Source of the DNA: JALNZF01 sp964447405 | Lineage (GTDB): Bacteria > Nitrospirota > UBA9217 | Direction of reading: 5' to 3' | Assembly: GCA_964447405.1 (NCBI GenBank) | Contig: CAYUSP010000002.1 | Span: 434,001-498,000 of the forward strand | Length of the DNA: 64,000 nt | In this document: in pieces, positions 23,798-32,274 of the stretch | How the letters are laid out: every line of letters starts with the position of its first letter | Position numbering within the stretch: position 1 is the first letter of the stretch | Position numbers and translations under genes: made by a program | Notes under the pieces: generated by a model | What the model saw: the letters and a program-made list of their open reading frames with translations, nothing else | The model's database searches: none | What the model was told of the DNA's origin: nothing

Positions 23798-24580
23798 TCA
23801 CCAATATTTTGGAGCGTTCTTTATGATAAACAGGATAATAATGGCAGCGAAATAAACCAGCATGGATGCGATCGTATTTTTTACGACCCGGTCGTATATC
23901 TGGTCCTGGCGATTGAAGAACACAAAAAGAAGTGAGCTTGTTGGCAGGACCGTGAAGATCAGCAGTGTTGGCGCCCAGCCTGCGGTCATGAAATAATAGA
24001 GAAGAAGCAGCGAACCGATGATTCCTATGCGGGCGCTGATGAACCATGCAAGATTCGCATCGAACAGGACTTGCCGCCTGTTTTCCCTTAGCCACTGGAT
24101 GATCTGATAAAGTGTATATATCATGATCGTATACAGAATGCCGCTTTTCACTGCGAAGCACCAGGTGCAGGGCACATGATTCCTGTTCACATAGATACCG
24201 CCGATTACCGCAATGGCGGTTAACGATAGGAGAAGAATATTCTTTTTTCCAAGATGTTTTTTCCTGAACACCAGGGGATAGATCAACAGCAGCGAAAAGT
24301 AATTGCCCAGATCGATGATCATGAACTCGAGTAGTCGCGCCGGCATGAACAAGGATACGAGAAACACGCCCCTGTTGCCGCCTCCATAGGTTCCGGCAAT
24401 AAAGAGGTTTTCGGTTATCTTCGGGTTGGCTAGGAGTTTCCCAACCAGCACCGGGAGCGAATTGAGGGCTACACCAAGCAAAAAGAGATAAAGGTATTCA
24501 AAGCGAAACTCCGAGGTTGCGATCACGATGAAAAGGAGAACGCTTATCGACACGCTGAGTAAAATATCTTTCACTTTCAT
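23798..24580 (-). CDS. Polytopic membrane protein, possible AEC-type permease
   Basis: 260 residues with about eight hydrophobic segments. A glycine-rich motif TYGGGNRGVFLVSLF (about residue 65-79) and a second-half Cys pair (VPCTWC) stand out. The two-bundle arrangement recalls auxin-efflux-carrier or bile-acid-symporter type folds but is short for them, so the transporter call is tentative. It is the first gene of a likely two-gene unit with 22696-23748. Confidence 0.6.
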   Translation of the reverse strand: MKVKDILLSVSISVLLFIVIATSEFRFEYLYLFLLGVALNSLPVLVGKLLANPKITENLFIAGTYGGGNRGVFLVSLFMPARLLEFMIIDLGNYFSLLLIYPLVFRKKHLGKKNILLLSLTAIAVIGGIYVNRNHVPCTWCFAVKSGILYTIMIYTLYQIIQWLRENRRQVLFDANLAWFISARIGIIGSLLLLYYFMTAGWAPTLLIFTVLPTSSLLFVFFNRQDQIYDRVVKNTIASMLVYFAAIIILFIIKNAPKYW

Positions 24581-25037
24581 TGCCCGGCCTCTTTTTTCAG
24601 TAGAGCGATTTGTTTCTCGCTTTGCTTTGCGAGTGCGGTCGCACGGAGAATCTCTGGTCTGTTTCTCAGTTTCGGCAATACTATGAAATCCTGGATGTTA
24701 CCCAATTAGTTCTCGTACTTGAATTTCGTTGTTCCGAGTCATGATCTTTTACAATATGAAATCACAGGTGAAGTCTTTTCTTTCGGGCACGTAATGTCAA
24801 AACCTATACCAAAGTGTCGTCAGGGCCCGTACCCACAGCACAAACAAACTTTGTCCCTCCTGCTTCTATTCCGCCGAATACCGTATCCTGCAGGGGATCC
24901 CCTGCTTCGGAACATACCTTTTTGCAATACAATTAAAATTGTGCCATTCTATCAAACGTTGTTTGAACAATCAAGGAAATTGCCGAAGGAGAGAGGATGC
25001 TGAGTCGTCGAATGCATGAGTTCATTCGCCAAAGAAA
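24581..25037. other. Intergenic region without convincing gene
   Basis: About 450 bases upstream of the membrane-protein gene and outside the integrated element. Short frames here have no ribosome-binding site. Nothing else recognised. Confidence 0.6.
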
Positions 25038-25060
25038 AAGCCCCTTGTGTAAAGGGGCTT
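25038..25060 (-). terminator. Hairpin terminator beside the distal attachment site
   Basis: AAGCCCCTT (25038-25046) with AAGGGGCTT (25052-25060), 5-base loop, followed on the minus strand by a T-rich run. It matches the hairpin at 32250-32274 next to the tRNA-Glu gene and is probably the original tRNA-Glu terminator displaced by integration. Confidence 0.8.
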
Positions 25061-25091
25061 ATGCATGTTCCTGGACTATGTTGGACTGTGA

Positions 25092-25116
25092 AATGGTGGT
25101 CCCAACGGGAATCGAA
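25092..25116. repeat. Distal attachment site of the tRNA-Glu element
   Basis: 25 bases identical to 32315-32339, comprising the last 23 bases of tRNA-Glu (CCA end and part of the T arm) plus two flanking bases. The match ends at GAATCGAA; the rest of the tRNA is absent, so this is a duplicated core, not a gene. Confidence 0.9.
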
Positions 25117-25168
25117 TTGTCTCAAAACACATTGAAATAATGGGCAAAAAATGCCAGCCCTGTGAAGA

Positions 25169-25189
25169 GTGAACCAAAGGTGAACCAAA
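25169..25189 (+). other. Arm-type direct repeats at the distal end of the element
   Basis: Two tandem GTGAACCAAA repeats. The longer form AGGTGAACCAAA also occurs at 32182-32193 beside the integrase, so both ends carry the same short sites, as expected for integrase arm binding. Confidence 0.5.
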
Positions 25190-25377
25190 GACGGAAAGTG
25201 CTTCTATTCAATTCCGCTTTTGTGACAGTGGTTCAAATTCATTTCGCATGTAATCCGCTGATGACAGCTGCGGTTCATAATCCTGGCACCCTGCCGCCAT
25301 GAAATCGACCTTTTGACAGGAGAGTTGTTAGCAGTGTTACTTTTCTTCCATACCCTACAAATACCCCATTTTATTTG

Positions 25378-25406
25378 TTGACATGCATGAACGAGTAAAA
25401 GATAAT
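25378..25406 (+). promoter_or_regulatory. Sigma-70 promoter of the cargo lipoprotein
   Basis: TTGACA, 17-base spacer, GATAAT, about 44 bases before the ATG at 25450. Confidence 0.75.
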
Positions 25407-25449
25407 CAAACACCATTATACTAACACACTAATAAAGGGGGCGTATATT

Positions 25450-26433
25450 ATGAGGGGAAGGACAAGAGTATTACTGGCAGTTCTTTTGGCAACACTCACG
25501 ATTATTATGGCATGTGGAGGTGGAGGGGGCGGTTCTGACCCGGCACCAGCCGCGAACACCAACAATAACACAACAAATAATGCAACTACAACTTACAGCA
25601 TCTCAGGTACGATAACCTCATCAGGTACGGGCACATCAGGCGTTACCATAGCTTTGAGCGGTGCAAGTACTGGCACGGCAACCACCGATGCAAGCGGTAA
25701 TTATTCATTCACCGGCTTGGCAAATGGAAGTTATACTGTAACACCGAGCAAAACAGGATTTACATTCAATCCAACGAGCAGCGCGCAGACGGTAAATAGT
25801 GCTAATATTACTGGTGTGAATTTTGCGGGGACAGTAAATAGCTCGTCAAGTGGGTGGATAGAGTCCTCTATATGGACAGCTGGCTCAGTTACGACATCAT
25901 TTGGGCAAACAACTGCAACATTAAATACCTCGACAACTATAACTAATAATTTGATAAGTTTAGGCACTTACACGGGGTATATTGGTGTACTCAAAAACAG
26001 CTCGACCATAAGAATAAATGGTTCTGGTGGACCTAGCCCATTCATTTTTTATACGGCTACATGGCTAAATCTTCCAATTACGCTTGGCTCTTCCTGGACA
26101 GATACCTCTAGTTGCAATTCATTTGTTTGTAAAATGACAACGACCGTGAATTCGGTATCTGATTCCATTACAACCCTTGATGGCACAACATGGAATAATT
26201 GTATCTATACTGCTGCTACAGTCTCATTTCCAAATGGATACAACCTAACCTCATATCCAGCGAAATCAGAGAAATGGTTCTGTCCAGGCATCGGTCCGGT
26301 AAAGGCTATTCAAACTATAAATGATAATAGTAAGACAACCATGATTTTAAATTCGTATACAGGTGGTGTTGTCGCAGGTGACTATTTCCCATTAACAGAC
26401 GGTAGAACATGGGGATGGGAGCGTGTTTATTAA
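25450..26433 (+). CDS. Surface lipoprotein with carboxypeptidase-regulatory-like domain
   Basis: 327 residues. Signal peptide with lipobox-like IIMAC at about residue 21-22, then a Gly run, and an Asn/Thr-rich linker. Residues about 48-127 are a carboxypeptidase-regulatory-like beta domain (SISGTITSSGTGTSGVTIALSG, TTDASGNYSFTGLANGSYTVTPSKTGFTFNP). The rest (130-327) is an unrecognised beta-rich domain with two Cys pairs. The only plus-strand gene of the integrated element, with its own promoter and terminator, so it looks like cargo. Confidence 0.8.
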   Translation: MRGRTRVLLAVLLATLTIIMACGGGGGGSDPAPAANTNNNTTNNATTTYSISGTITSSGTGTSGVTIALSGASTGTATTDASGNYSFTGLANGSYTVTPSKTGFTFNPTSSAQTVNSANITGVNFAGTVNSSSSGWIESSIWTAGSVTTSFGQTTATLNTSTTITNNLISLGTYTGYIGVLKNSSTIRINGSGGPSPFIFYTATWLNLPITLGSSWTDTSSCNSFVCKMTTTVNSVSDSITTLDGTTWNNCIYTAATVSFPNGYNLTSYPAKSEKWFCPGIGPVKAIQTINDNSKTTMILNSYTGGVVAGDYFPLTDGRTWGWERVY

Positions 26434-26515
26434 TAACACATCCTAAACAAGTATGCTGATTATTCAAAGCACCTAACGAGCAAAAAACATCCATTCACAA
26501 AACAACTCTCAAATG

Positions 26516-26543
26516 AACCGGCACGCATCGTGCCGGTTTTTTA
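26516..26543 (+). terminator. Rho-independent terminator of the cargo lipoprotein
   Basis: Perfect 10-base-pair stem AACCGGCACG/CGTGCCGGTT with a 3-base loop, followed by six Ts. Confidence 0.93.
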
Positions 26544-26595
26544 TATGCCGCTCGCATTCCATAAACACTGACTCTGAATCTTTGTAAAGATTATT

Positions 26596-26706
26596 TCATT
26601 CCTGCCCACCATGGACACACACGAAGGGGTTACCTTGGCGGATATACTCTTCGATGACTTCCCGTTCTTCCTGCGGACACACATCAAGGTCAATGCTGAT
26701 GTTCAT
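26596..26706 (-). CDS. Small hypothetical protein (36 aa)
   Basis: 36 residues from the ATG (26706), or 42 from a GTG at 26724. The sequence MNISIDLDVCPQEEREVIEEYIRQG followed by NPFVCVHGGQE reads like a compact folded peptide with two Cys. No strong ribosome-binding site. Last in the minus-strand gene series of the element. Could be noise. Confidence 0.35.
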   Translation of the reverse strand: MNISIDLDVCPQEEREVIEEYIRQGNPFVCVHGGQE

Positions 26707-26756
26707 TGAAGGATACTCTTTCACGGTAGTCTACTTTTTGGTCTGTGGTTTACTTT

Positions 26757-26969
26757 TCATTTCTTCGACCTCGGCTTGCTTGCGTCGTACCCCTTAACGA
26801 CCACCAAAGAGGAGAAGGTTCTTTTATCCTTGTTGGCGGCCTCAAGTTCCCGCTCTGCTTTCTGCTCTGCTTCAAGTGTGTCTGCGAACCTAACCAAGCT
26901 GGGCAAAGGACATGGGTCTATGCCGTGCTGTTCGTTTTCCAACTTTGCGACCCGCTCACGAATTCCCAT
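26757..26969 (-). CDS. Small hypothetical protein (70 aa)
   Basis: 70 residues from the ATG at 26969, one base after the stop of the preceding gene, with GAGGTG upstream. Begins MGIRERVAKLENEQHG and contains a charged helix (ADTLEAEQKAERELEAANKDKR), probably a short coiled coil. No family recognised. Translationally coupled to the 256-residue gene. Confidence 0.6.
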   Translation of the reverse strand: MGIRERVAKLENEQHGIDPCPLPSLVRFADTLEAEQKAERELEAANKDKRTFSSLVVVKGYDASKPRSKK

Positions 26970-26970
26970 G

Positions 26971-27741
26971 CTACACCTCACCTGCTACCAGTTTTTTAAA
27001 AGCATCAAGGCCGTTCTCAGTGATAAACTTTGCCCGTTCCCCTTCCGTCATGGTCTTGACCTTTGCTTTCGCTGATTCATGTCGCATGGTGTAGGGTTTT
27101 TCAAGGTTCATCTTCTTTGCCGTGTTCATGGCGTACTTGTTCAATGACCCTGCGAATCGTGACACCTCTTCAGCGATTGCTTGCGCTCTGTCTCTCATGG
27201 CTATTTCATCACCTGCCGTTCGTTCAAGAATTCTTCGCTGTACAGCCTGCATGGTGTCATGGTTCACTATCTGGACAATAGACGATGACAGGGCAGAGAG
27301 TAGCAAGGGATTACCACTATCAGCTAAAGCAAGAACTGTCTCCGCTCTCTTGTCCATAGGTAGGCTTTGGATTTGTGATAATAGGTTCTGTGATGCAATG
27401 AGGTTATAGAGCCTGTCGAGGTTGTCTTTTTCCTGTGGCATTGCCTTTTTCTGAATTTCCCTTTCTGCATGGTGAAGTGATAACAGATAAGGTTGTACAA
27501 TTGCTTCCGCAGCCTCGACAAGTACAGCATGAGCCTTGCCGATGATTTCACTCTGTCGCTGTTCTCTGACTTCGGGCTTCAGACCCTCATCAATAGCGGA
27601 TGCCTCATTCAGACTGCGCTCGTATGCGTTCGCCTTCTCCGCACATCTATTGTAAAAGTCCTGAAGTGCAGGATTGATAGTCTCATCCTGTGATGTGCTG
27701 ATACCTCGTTCCCGCCAAAAAGCATCTATTGCGCTGTTCAT
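26971..27741 (-). CDS. Hypothetical helical protein of the integrated element (256 aa)
   Basis: 256 residues, almost wholly helical by composition, no membrane segment. Blocks such as QDFYNRCAEKANAYERSLNEAS and ILERTAGDEIAMRDRAQAIAEEVSRFAGSLNKYAMNTAK give no recognised family. The ATG overlaps the stop of the 57-residue gene upstream by one base, so they are coupled. Its place after a DUF5681 protein suggests a phage-type structural or packaging accessory role, but this is inference only. Confidence 0.65.
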   Translation of the reverse strand: MNSAIDAFWRERGISTSQDETINPALQDFYNRCAEKANAYERSLNEASAIDEGLKPEVREQRQSEIIGKAHAVLVEAAEAIVQPYLLSLHHAEREIQKKAMPQEKDNLDRLYNLIASQNLLSQIQSLPMDKRAETVLALADSGNPLLLSALSSSIVQIVNHDTMQAVQRRILERTAGDEIAMRDRAQAIAEEVSRFAGSLNKYAMNTAKKMNLEKPYTMRHESAKAKVKTMTEGERAKFITENGLDAFKKLVAGEV

Positions 27742-27914
27742 TATTCCTGCCCCCCTTTGTTCTGAGGTCGGACACTATCACTGACAGCGTTCGTGCCCCC
27801 GGTTTTCTGTGTGTCTCGTAAGTCTTTCAAACCTGCCGCGATTCTTGAAGCTGATTTCAACCTTACCGCATCAATGCTCTTGCCCTTGTCCATGCTTGAT
27901 TCATTTTTTTTCAT
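27741..27914 (-). CDS. Small basic hypothetical protein (57 aa)
   Basis: 57 residues, MKKNESSMDKGKSIDAVRL at the start, then a helix SASRIAAGLKDLRDTQK and a Gly/Asn/Gln-rich tail. Its TAA shares a base with the ATG of the next gene. No family recognised. The overlap and the lack of any other gene in this gap support it. Confidence 0.5.
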   Translation of the reverse strand: MKKNESSMDKGKSIDAVRLKSASRIAAGLKDLRDTQKTGGTNAVSDSVRPQNKGGQE

Positions 27915-27988
27915 GTTCTGATGCCCCTTTCGATGTTAGATTTGTATTACAAAGTGAAAACGTTTACAAAAGTAATCTTGTTATACAA

Positions 27989-28480
27989 TCAATCTTCCCC
28001 ACGATCTTTTTCTAATGCGAGTATACGGGATTCCAGTGATTCGACCTCATGCAGTTTTGATTTGCTCATAAGCAATTCAATCAAAGATTTTGCATCGTCG
28101 GTCGTAAGGTCGCCACGGGTACAAGCATCTATGACAGACTGTGCGCCCTGCGTCAACGAACCGGGGGCAATGGATATGCTCACAGGCTGTGACACACTGC
28201 GAAGAGGTGCAACAAGCCTATCTATGCAGAGTTTCAGGGCTTGCATGTCTTCTGGTGGTTTTCCATGCAAGGCTGTAGTTACTAACTTATTAATAAGTGC
28301 CGCCTTGTTCGGTTGAAGCATTTTCCTATCCTCGGTTCTTTTATCCTTTGAATCTTTCGGCCTCCCCTTTGGATTGCCTGAACATCCCGGAGGAAATTTA
28401 CCTGATTCCGTCCTGCAAATATCAGGTTTTGGGGTCTTGCATTTGTTGACACCGATATTTCGCATCTTTGGTTTAGACAT
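27989..28480 (-). CDS. DUF5681 domain protein
   Basis: 163 residues with a clear GGAGGTGATGG upstream. The N-terminal motif SGKFPPGCSGNPKGRPKDSKDKR is the hallmark of DUF5681, found in phage and prophage genomes, often near packaging genes. The C-terminal half is helical with a short coiled coil (HEVESLESRILALEKDRG). No terminase large subunit follows, so the role in this element is open. Confidence 0.8.
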   Translation of the reverse strand: MSKPKMRNIGVNKCKTPKPDICRTESGKFPPGCSGNPKGRPKDSKDKRTEDRKMLQPNKAALINKLVTTALHGKPPEDMQALKLCIDRLVAPLRSVSQPVSISIAPGSLTQGAQSVIDACTRGDLTTDDAKSLIELLMSKSKLHEVESLESRILALEKDRGED

Positions 28481-28517
28481 ATAATTCCATCACCTCCAAA
28501 CTCCTCCAAGATTCATC

Positions 28518-28610
28518 AAGACGCTGGGCTAAGGTCCCGTGTTAGGCGGGTTCTCTTTGGAGGAGAAAAGCCCAGCGTCTTAAAAAATTCCCGTGCCGTC
28601 TCACACGGGG
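28518..28610. repeat. Inverted repeats in the middle of the element
   Basis: A 13-base perfect inverted repeat AAGACGCTGGGCT (28518-28530) and its complement (28569-28581) enclose 38 bases; a second small stem CCCGTG/CACGGG follows (28590-28609). They fill the gap between two minus-strand genes. Could be a terminator-attenuator, an operator or a replication-protein binding site. Confidence 0.6.
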
Positions 28611-28637
28611 TAAGTTGCCAATGGCAGTAGGCACTTT

Positions 28638-29765
28638 TTATAAACTGTTTAAATTGGCCTCCTCTTCCTTGGGAGTCATTTTTCGGTATTCAATCTTGAC
28701 CGCGTTCTTTTTAGCTTCGTCGCGGGCGGCTTGTTCGCGGTCTTCTTTTTCTTTCCGGGCCTTCGCGTCTTGTCCTAAGTGCCGCTTAAATTCCTGCTGT
28801 TTCTTTTCGTGTTCGATTTTGATTTTCCTAATATCCTGTATTTCTTTTGCAGGGTCTTTCATTGTTTTAAACTTCGCCGCAATTTCTTTTCTCCAATGAC
28901 AGATATCCAACATGTTTGGGTTGACATCAAGCTTCGGGTCTTTGCGTTTCCCGCCCCATGTAATTTCTTTATGAAGCCATGACCACTTGAAAACAATCCA
29001 CGTCACGAACAGCGAAGAGTCATGAATACCGTCTTGTGGAAGCCACTTCAAGAGGGTCATGGCCTTTGCTCTGACTTTGCCATTCCATGACAATATTATT
29101 TCGGCTTCAGGTAATTCCCCGCATAGCTCACGCCATACTTGTTTGAGGGCATCAATCTCTCTCTTGATTGAATGACCCTTCCCCTTGGGGGGGGCGGCGC
29201 AATTCGGGGGGGCGGTTTTGGTTTTGCCTTTGGGGTTGCCATGGCCGTTTGAAGAATCAGAAAACCCCGCGCTTGTCGCGGGCGTAGTCGATGGAAGTCT
29301 CTGAGGTAGTAGATGACTATTAGTTTGTCCTTTAGGACACTTGCCGTTGCTCTTTAGGACACCGACCTTTGCTCTTTGGAACAATTGCTCTTTAGAGCAA
29401 ATGGACTGCATGACTGCATCTTGATTCAGCTTGTAATGAAGTGTTGCATGACCTGAAATTGATTCCTTCTTTATTTCAAGCAAACCCGCTGAGGTCAACA
29501 AGGCAACAGCCTTTTCAAGAGGCTTGCGAGTCAAGCCGGTTTCTTCCCTCCACTCCTTGCGGGATTTCCATATCCAATCTGCTTTTGAACTTCGGTCACA
29601 CCAATAACCTAAGTTCGCAAGCATGGCCGCCGTGCTCAAATCCCCATCACAATATTTAATAAGAGATTGCGGAATTATGAGTTTGAAATTATTCTCATAA
29701 TGTTCTTCTATCTTGCGAAATAGTTTTTGCTGAAAATGTTCTTTCTTCTCCTTCTTCCCGCTCAT
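28638..29765 (-). CDS. Winged-helix replication-initiation-like protein
   Basis: 375 residues from the ATG at 29765, which overlaps the preceding stop as ATGA; a GTG/ATG five codons earlier is also possible. Residues about 30-115 look like a winged-helix domain (SLIKYCDGDLSTAAMLANLGYW, WIWKSRKEWREETGLTRKPLEKAVALLTSAGLLEI), as in phage replisome organisers. A low-complexity linker (Pro/Gly/Lys) and a second helical domain (about 215-310) end in a charged coiled coil. No helicase or primase motif is present. Confidence 0.6.
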   Translation of the reverse strand: MSGKKEKKEHFQQKLFRKIEEHYENNFKLIIPQSLIKYCDGDLSTAAMLANLGYWCDRSSKADWIWKSRKEWREETGLTRKPLEKAVALLTSAGLLEIKKESISGHATLHYKLNQDAVMQSICSKEQLFQRAKVGVLKSNGKCPKGQTNSHLLPQRLPSTTPATSAGFSDSSNGHGNPKGKTKTAPPNCAAPPKGKGHSIKREIDALKQVWRELCGELPEAEIILSWNGKVRAKAMTLLKWLPQDGIHDSSLFVTWIVFKWSWLHKEITWGGKRKDPKLDVNPNMLDICHWRKEIAAKFKTMKDPAKEIQDIRKIKIEHEKKQQEFKRHLGQDAKARKEKEDREQAARDEAKKNAVKIEYRKMTPKEEEANLNSL

Positions 29766-30022
29766 GACCGCCCTCGCCATTTATTCTGAAACATTGCCAG
29801 CCGGATTTTTTGATAAGCTGCAATAAATGATTTCAGCTTAATTGTAGTATCGCTGTCATGGTAAGCGTCAAGGGTTTGCTGAAGTTCCGACGTGTTGGCA
29901 AATGAAAATACAACCACGTTACGGCCTTCTTCAGGGGCAGTGGTAAAGGGAAATATTCCTTGTGTGGCGAAGAATGCCACAAGGTGAACATTTCGAGTGT
30001 GATAAGTGTGATTCGTTTCCAT
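29762..30022 (-). CDS. DUF5659-like protein
   Basis: 86 residues. Pattern VHLVAFFATQGIFPF, then RNVVVFSFANTSELQQTLDAYHD and IAAYQKIRLAMFQ follows the DUF5659 layout (a beta-alpha element, FVF strand, ELxxxxxAY helix). Such proteins are common in phages and integrated elements; the function is unknown. The stop overlaps the start of the next gene as ATGA. Confidence 0.65.
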   Translation of the reverse strand: METNHTYHTRNVHLVAFFATQGIFPFTTAPEEGRNVVVFSFANTSELQQTLDAYHDSDTTIKLKSFIAAYQKIRLAMFQNKWRGRS

Positions 30023-30056
30023 ATGCCCTCCGGCGATTTGAAAATGACTTCAAAAC

Positions 30057-30272
30057 TTATTTCTTATCGAATTTTTCAAGTAATCGTGAAACGTCGGCGG
30101 CTTTCCAAGCCGTGACTCGACTACTCAACTTATGAGACTTCGGATATTTACCGGACTTTACGCCGGACCACCATGAAGCCCTTGAGATTGGAATAATCGC
30201 GGGAATACCTCGGCGCTTGTCGCCGATAATCTGCCAAATTCTGAGATAAGATTTTTCTGACAATGCTTGCAT
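30057..30272 (-). CDS. AlpA-like excisionase/regulator
   Basis: 71 residues from the ATG at 30272 (GGGAGGG upstream). SEKSYLRIWQIIGDKRRGIPAIIPISRASWWSGVKSGKYPKSHKLSSRVTAWKAADVSRLLEKF follows the AlpA pattern: a MerR-like helix-turn-helix with the WWSGVKSGKYPK recognition part and the RVTAWKAADV tail. AlpA proteins activate integrase and direct excision in P4-like elements. Confidence 0.85.
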   Translation of the reverse strand: MQALSEKSYLRIWQIIGDKRRGIPAIIPISRASWWSGVKSGKYPKSHKLSSRVTAWKAADVSRLLEKFDKK

Positions 30273-30386
30273 GGTAAAACCCTCCCTTGTTGACGGCCTG
30301 AGCAAGTGCCGTCTAAATTGTTCTGAGGGAATCTTACCGTGTTGAATGGGGAAACTGTAGGCTACGAAACCGGGAGGTTTTGGGGT

Positions 30387-30890
30387 CTAAAACTGATGGG
30401 GATAAGCGGCTTTCAATTCTTTGATGCTAAGTCCGAAATTATGCAAAGTTGTTTTAATCTCTTTTATGGAATAGCTGCCGCCTATCCTGTGAGGGTTAGA
30501 CAGCGCGATAAGAGCACCACTATATATATCGTTGCTGTGATTCTTCGATGCCTCAACTTTTGCTTGTCCAGTTCTGACAGCTTCAATGTAAGCGTGCATG
30601 ATTTCCAGTTGTCTTTTAAATTTTGCATACGCTGGTTGCTTTGGCCTGCCGCCTTTGCGGTTCGTAAATTCGCAATGCGCGGCTTTGAATATCAATGAGT
30701 GCGTATCAATGGAACATCGTTCCATTGATTTTGTGTTGAGCATGTGTCGCCATAGTTCATAAAAATCTTCGCCGTTCACGATAGCTTGTTGCAACATGTG
30801 TTCGTGATACTCGCTTCTTTTATCGGCATGGTTGCCCACTTCCAAAACACGGCCTTTGTACTCTACCGGGAAAGCATTAACGATTATCAT
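30387..30890 (-). CDS. Hypothetical protein co-translated with the integrase (167 aa)
   Basis: 167 residues. The ATG follows the integrase TAA with no gap. Mostly helical and basic (FTNRKGGRPKQPAYAKFKRQLEIMHAYIEAVRTGQAKVE), then SYSIKEIKTTLHNFGLSIKELKAAY, possibly a DNA-binding helix pair. No recognised family. Confidence 0.65.
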   Translation of the reverse strand: MIIVNAFPVEYKGRVLEVGNHADKRSEYHEHMLQQAIVNGEDFYELWRHMLNTKSMERCSIDTHSLIFKAAHCEFTNRKGGRPKQPAYAKFKRQLEIMHAYIEAVRTGQAKVEASKNHSNDIYSGALIALSNPHRIGGSYSIKEIKTTLHNFGLSIKELKAAYPHQF

Positions 30891-32117
30891 TTATACCGCC
30901 CTCATGGGGAATGGTATTATCTTCGCTCCTTGTTTCAATCCGTCCAGATAATCCGCCCATACCTGCATCATTTTCCGGCGTTCGTCAAGATGTGATGTCC
31001 TGTTGTATGCCCGGCCTAAAGGGTCTTTGACCGAATGTGCAAGCTGATGTTCGATTATGTCCGGCCTGATGTGCAGGATTTCGTCAAGTAGTGTTCTCGC
31101 AATAGCTCTGAAACCGTGTCCGGTCATTTGCTCTTTGGTGTAATCCATTCTCCGCAATGCGGCAAGAACGGCATTGTTTGACATAGGTCGCTGTGATGAC
31201 CAATGCGACGGGAATACATACGGACCTTGCCCGGTTACGGTTTGAAGCTGTTTTAATATCTCAATCGCCTGCCGTGACAGCGGCACCATATGAGCAATTT
31301 TCATCTTCATCTTTTCAGCAGGGATTGACCATTGTCCTGCATCAAGGTCAATCTCAGACCATTGAGCGTTCCGCAATTCTCCCGGTCTGCAAAAGAACAT
31401 TGACTGTAATTGCATGGCGCATTTAACAATGAAACTGCCTTCATAGGAATCAATCGCTCTTAATAATCCGGCTAAATCCTTTGGTTCGGTCAATGCCGCT
31501 AAGTGTTCAATTTTCGATGGAGGCAATGCGCCTTTCAGGTCATAGGTTATGTCCCGATCTGCCCTGCCCGTTGCTACTGCATATCGGAATATTTGCCCGC
31601 AAATGCTTTTCACACGATGGGCGGATTCAAGAATATCATTTGACTCCATCTTGTGAAGAACGCGCAACAGGTCCGGCGCATGTATCTCATTGATGGGCAT
31701 ACTTCCAATAACCGGGAACACGTGATTTTCTAATCTATGCAAAGTTCTTTCCGCATGTCCCGCTGATAATTTCGTTTTGAATTTTTCGTGTCTCTCTCGT
31801 GCGATTGCCTCAAAGGTATTTTCACTTTTCCCTTGTTCGGCTCTTCGTGCTTGTCCGGGGTCAATATTGTTCGATAATTGTTTTTGTACCTCTGCCCTCT
31901 TCGCCCGTGCATCTGCCAGAGACACGGCAGGGTAAGGACCAAAGGGAATAGTTTTACTCTTGCCCGCGAAACGATATTTATACCGCCATGCCTTGAAACC
32001 TGTCGGCGATATGGTCATAAACAGACCGTGACCGTCATAAAGTATGCCGTTCTTGTCGCTCAGGGGCTTAAATCCTTTGATTTTGGCGTCTGTCAGGGGT
32101 GAAGGGGTCTTAGGCAT
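30891..32117 (-). CDS. P4-type tyrosine recombinase (integrase)
   Basis: 408 residues. The N-terminus (LTDAKIKGFKP, LYDGHGLFMTISPTGFKAWRYKYR, ADARAKRAEV) is the DUF4102 arm-binding domain, then a core-binding domain (about 105-200) and the catalytic domain. Catalytic residues visible: Arg244 (CRPGELR), His334-x2-Arg337 (HGFRAIAR), His361 and Tyr371 (RAYNRTSH). This type inserts into tRNA 3' ends, here tRNA-Glu 200 bases upstream of its start. It appears intact. Confidence 0.95.
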   Translation of the reverse strand: MPKTPSPLTDAKIKGFKPLSDKNGILYDGHGLFMTISPTGFKAWRYKYRFAGKSKTIPFGPYPAVSLADARAKRAEVQKQLSNNIDPGQARRAEQGKSENTFEAIARERHEKFKTKLSAGHAERTLHRLENHVFPVIGSMPINEIHAPDLLRVLHKMESNDILESAHRVKSICGQIFRYAVATGRADRDITYDLKGALPPSKIEHLAALTEPKDLAGLLRAIDSYEGSFIVKCAMQLQSMFFCRPGELRNAQWSEIDLDAGQWSIPAEKMKMKIAHMVPLSRQAIEILKQLQTVTGQGPYVFPSHWSSQRPMSNNAVLAALRRMDYTKEQMTGHGFRAIARTLLDEILHIRPDIIEHQLAHSVKDPLGRAYNRTSHLDERRKMMQVWADYLDGLKQGAKIIPFPMRAV

Positions 32118-32143
32118 GTGATTATCCTTTCTTTTTACGTTTT

Positions 32144-32193
32144 ATGGTTCAACCTTCAGGCGTTTATTGAGGTTGAACCATAGGTGAACCAAA
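32144..32193. other. Integrase arm-type sites near the proximal attachment site
   Basis: An 11-base perfect inverted repeat ATGGTTCAACC/GGTTGAACCAT (32144-32154 and 32171-32181), followed by AGGTGAACCAAA (32182-32193), which recurs at the distal end (25178-25189). Confidence 0.5.
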
Positions 32194-32249
32194 AATGTTG
32201 ATACTTGAGTATACTGTATTAGACTTTGCAAGTCAAACAGGCAATAAAA

Positions 32250-32274
32250 AAAGCCCCTTATTTCAAGGGGCTTT
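32250..32274 (-). terminator. tRNA terminator carried by the element
   Basis: AAAGCCCCTT/AAGGGGCTTT stem, 5-base loop, then a run of seven Ts on the minus strand. Downstream of tRNA-Glu; a near copy of the hairpin at 25038, so the element supplies a replacement terminator. Confidence 0.85.

Noticed and set aside
24719..25003. 94-codon open frame on the plus strand
   Set aside because: No ribosome-binding site, odd composition with many His/Pro/Phe, and no coding neighbour; treated as chance.
25092..25116. Second tRNA-Glu gene or tRNA pseudogene
   Set aside because: Only the 3' 23 bases of the tRNA are present and no anticodon arm precedes them; with the integrase and the matching repeat at 32315 it is an attachment site.
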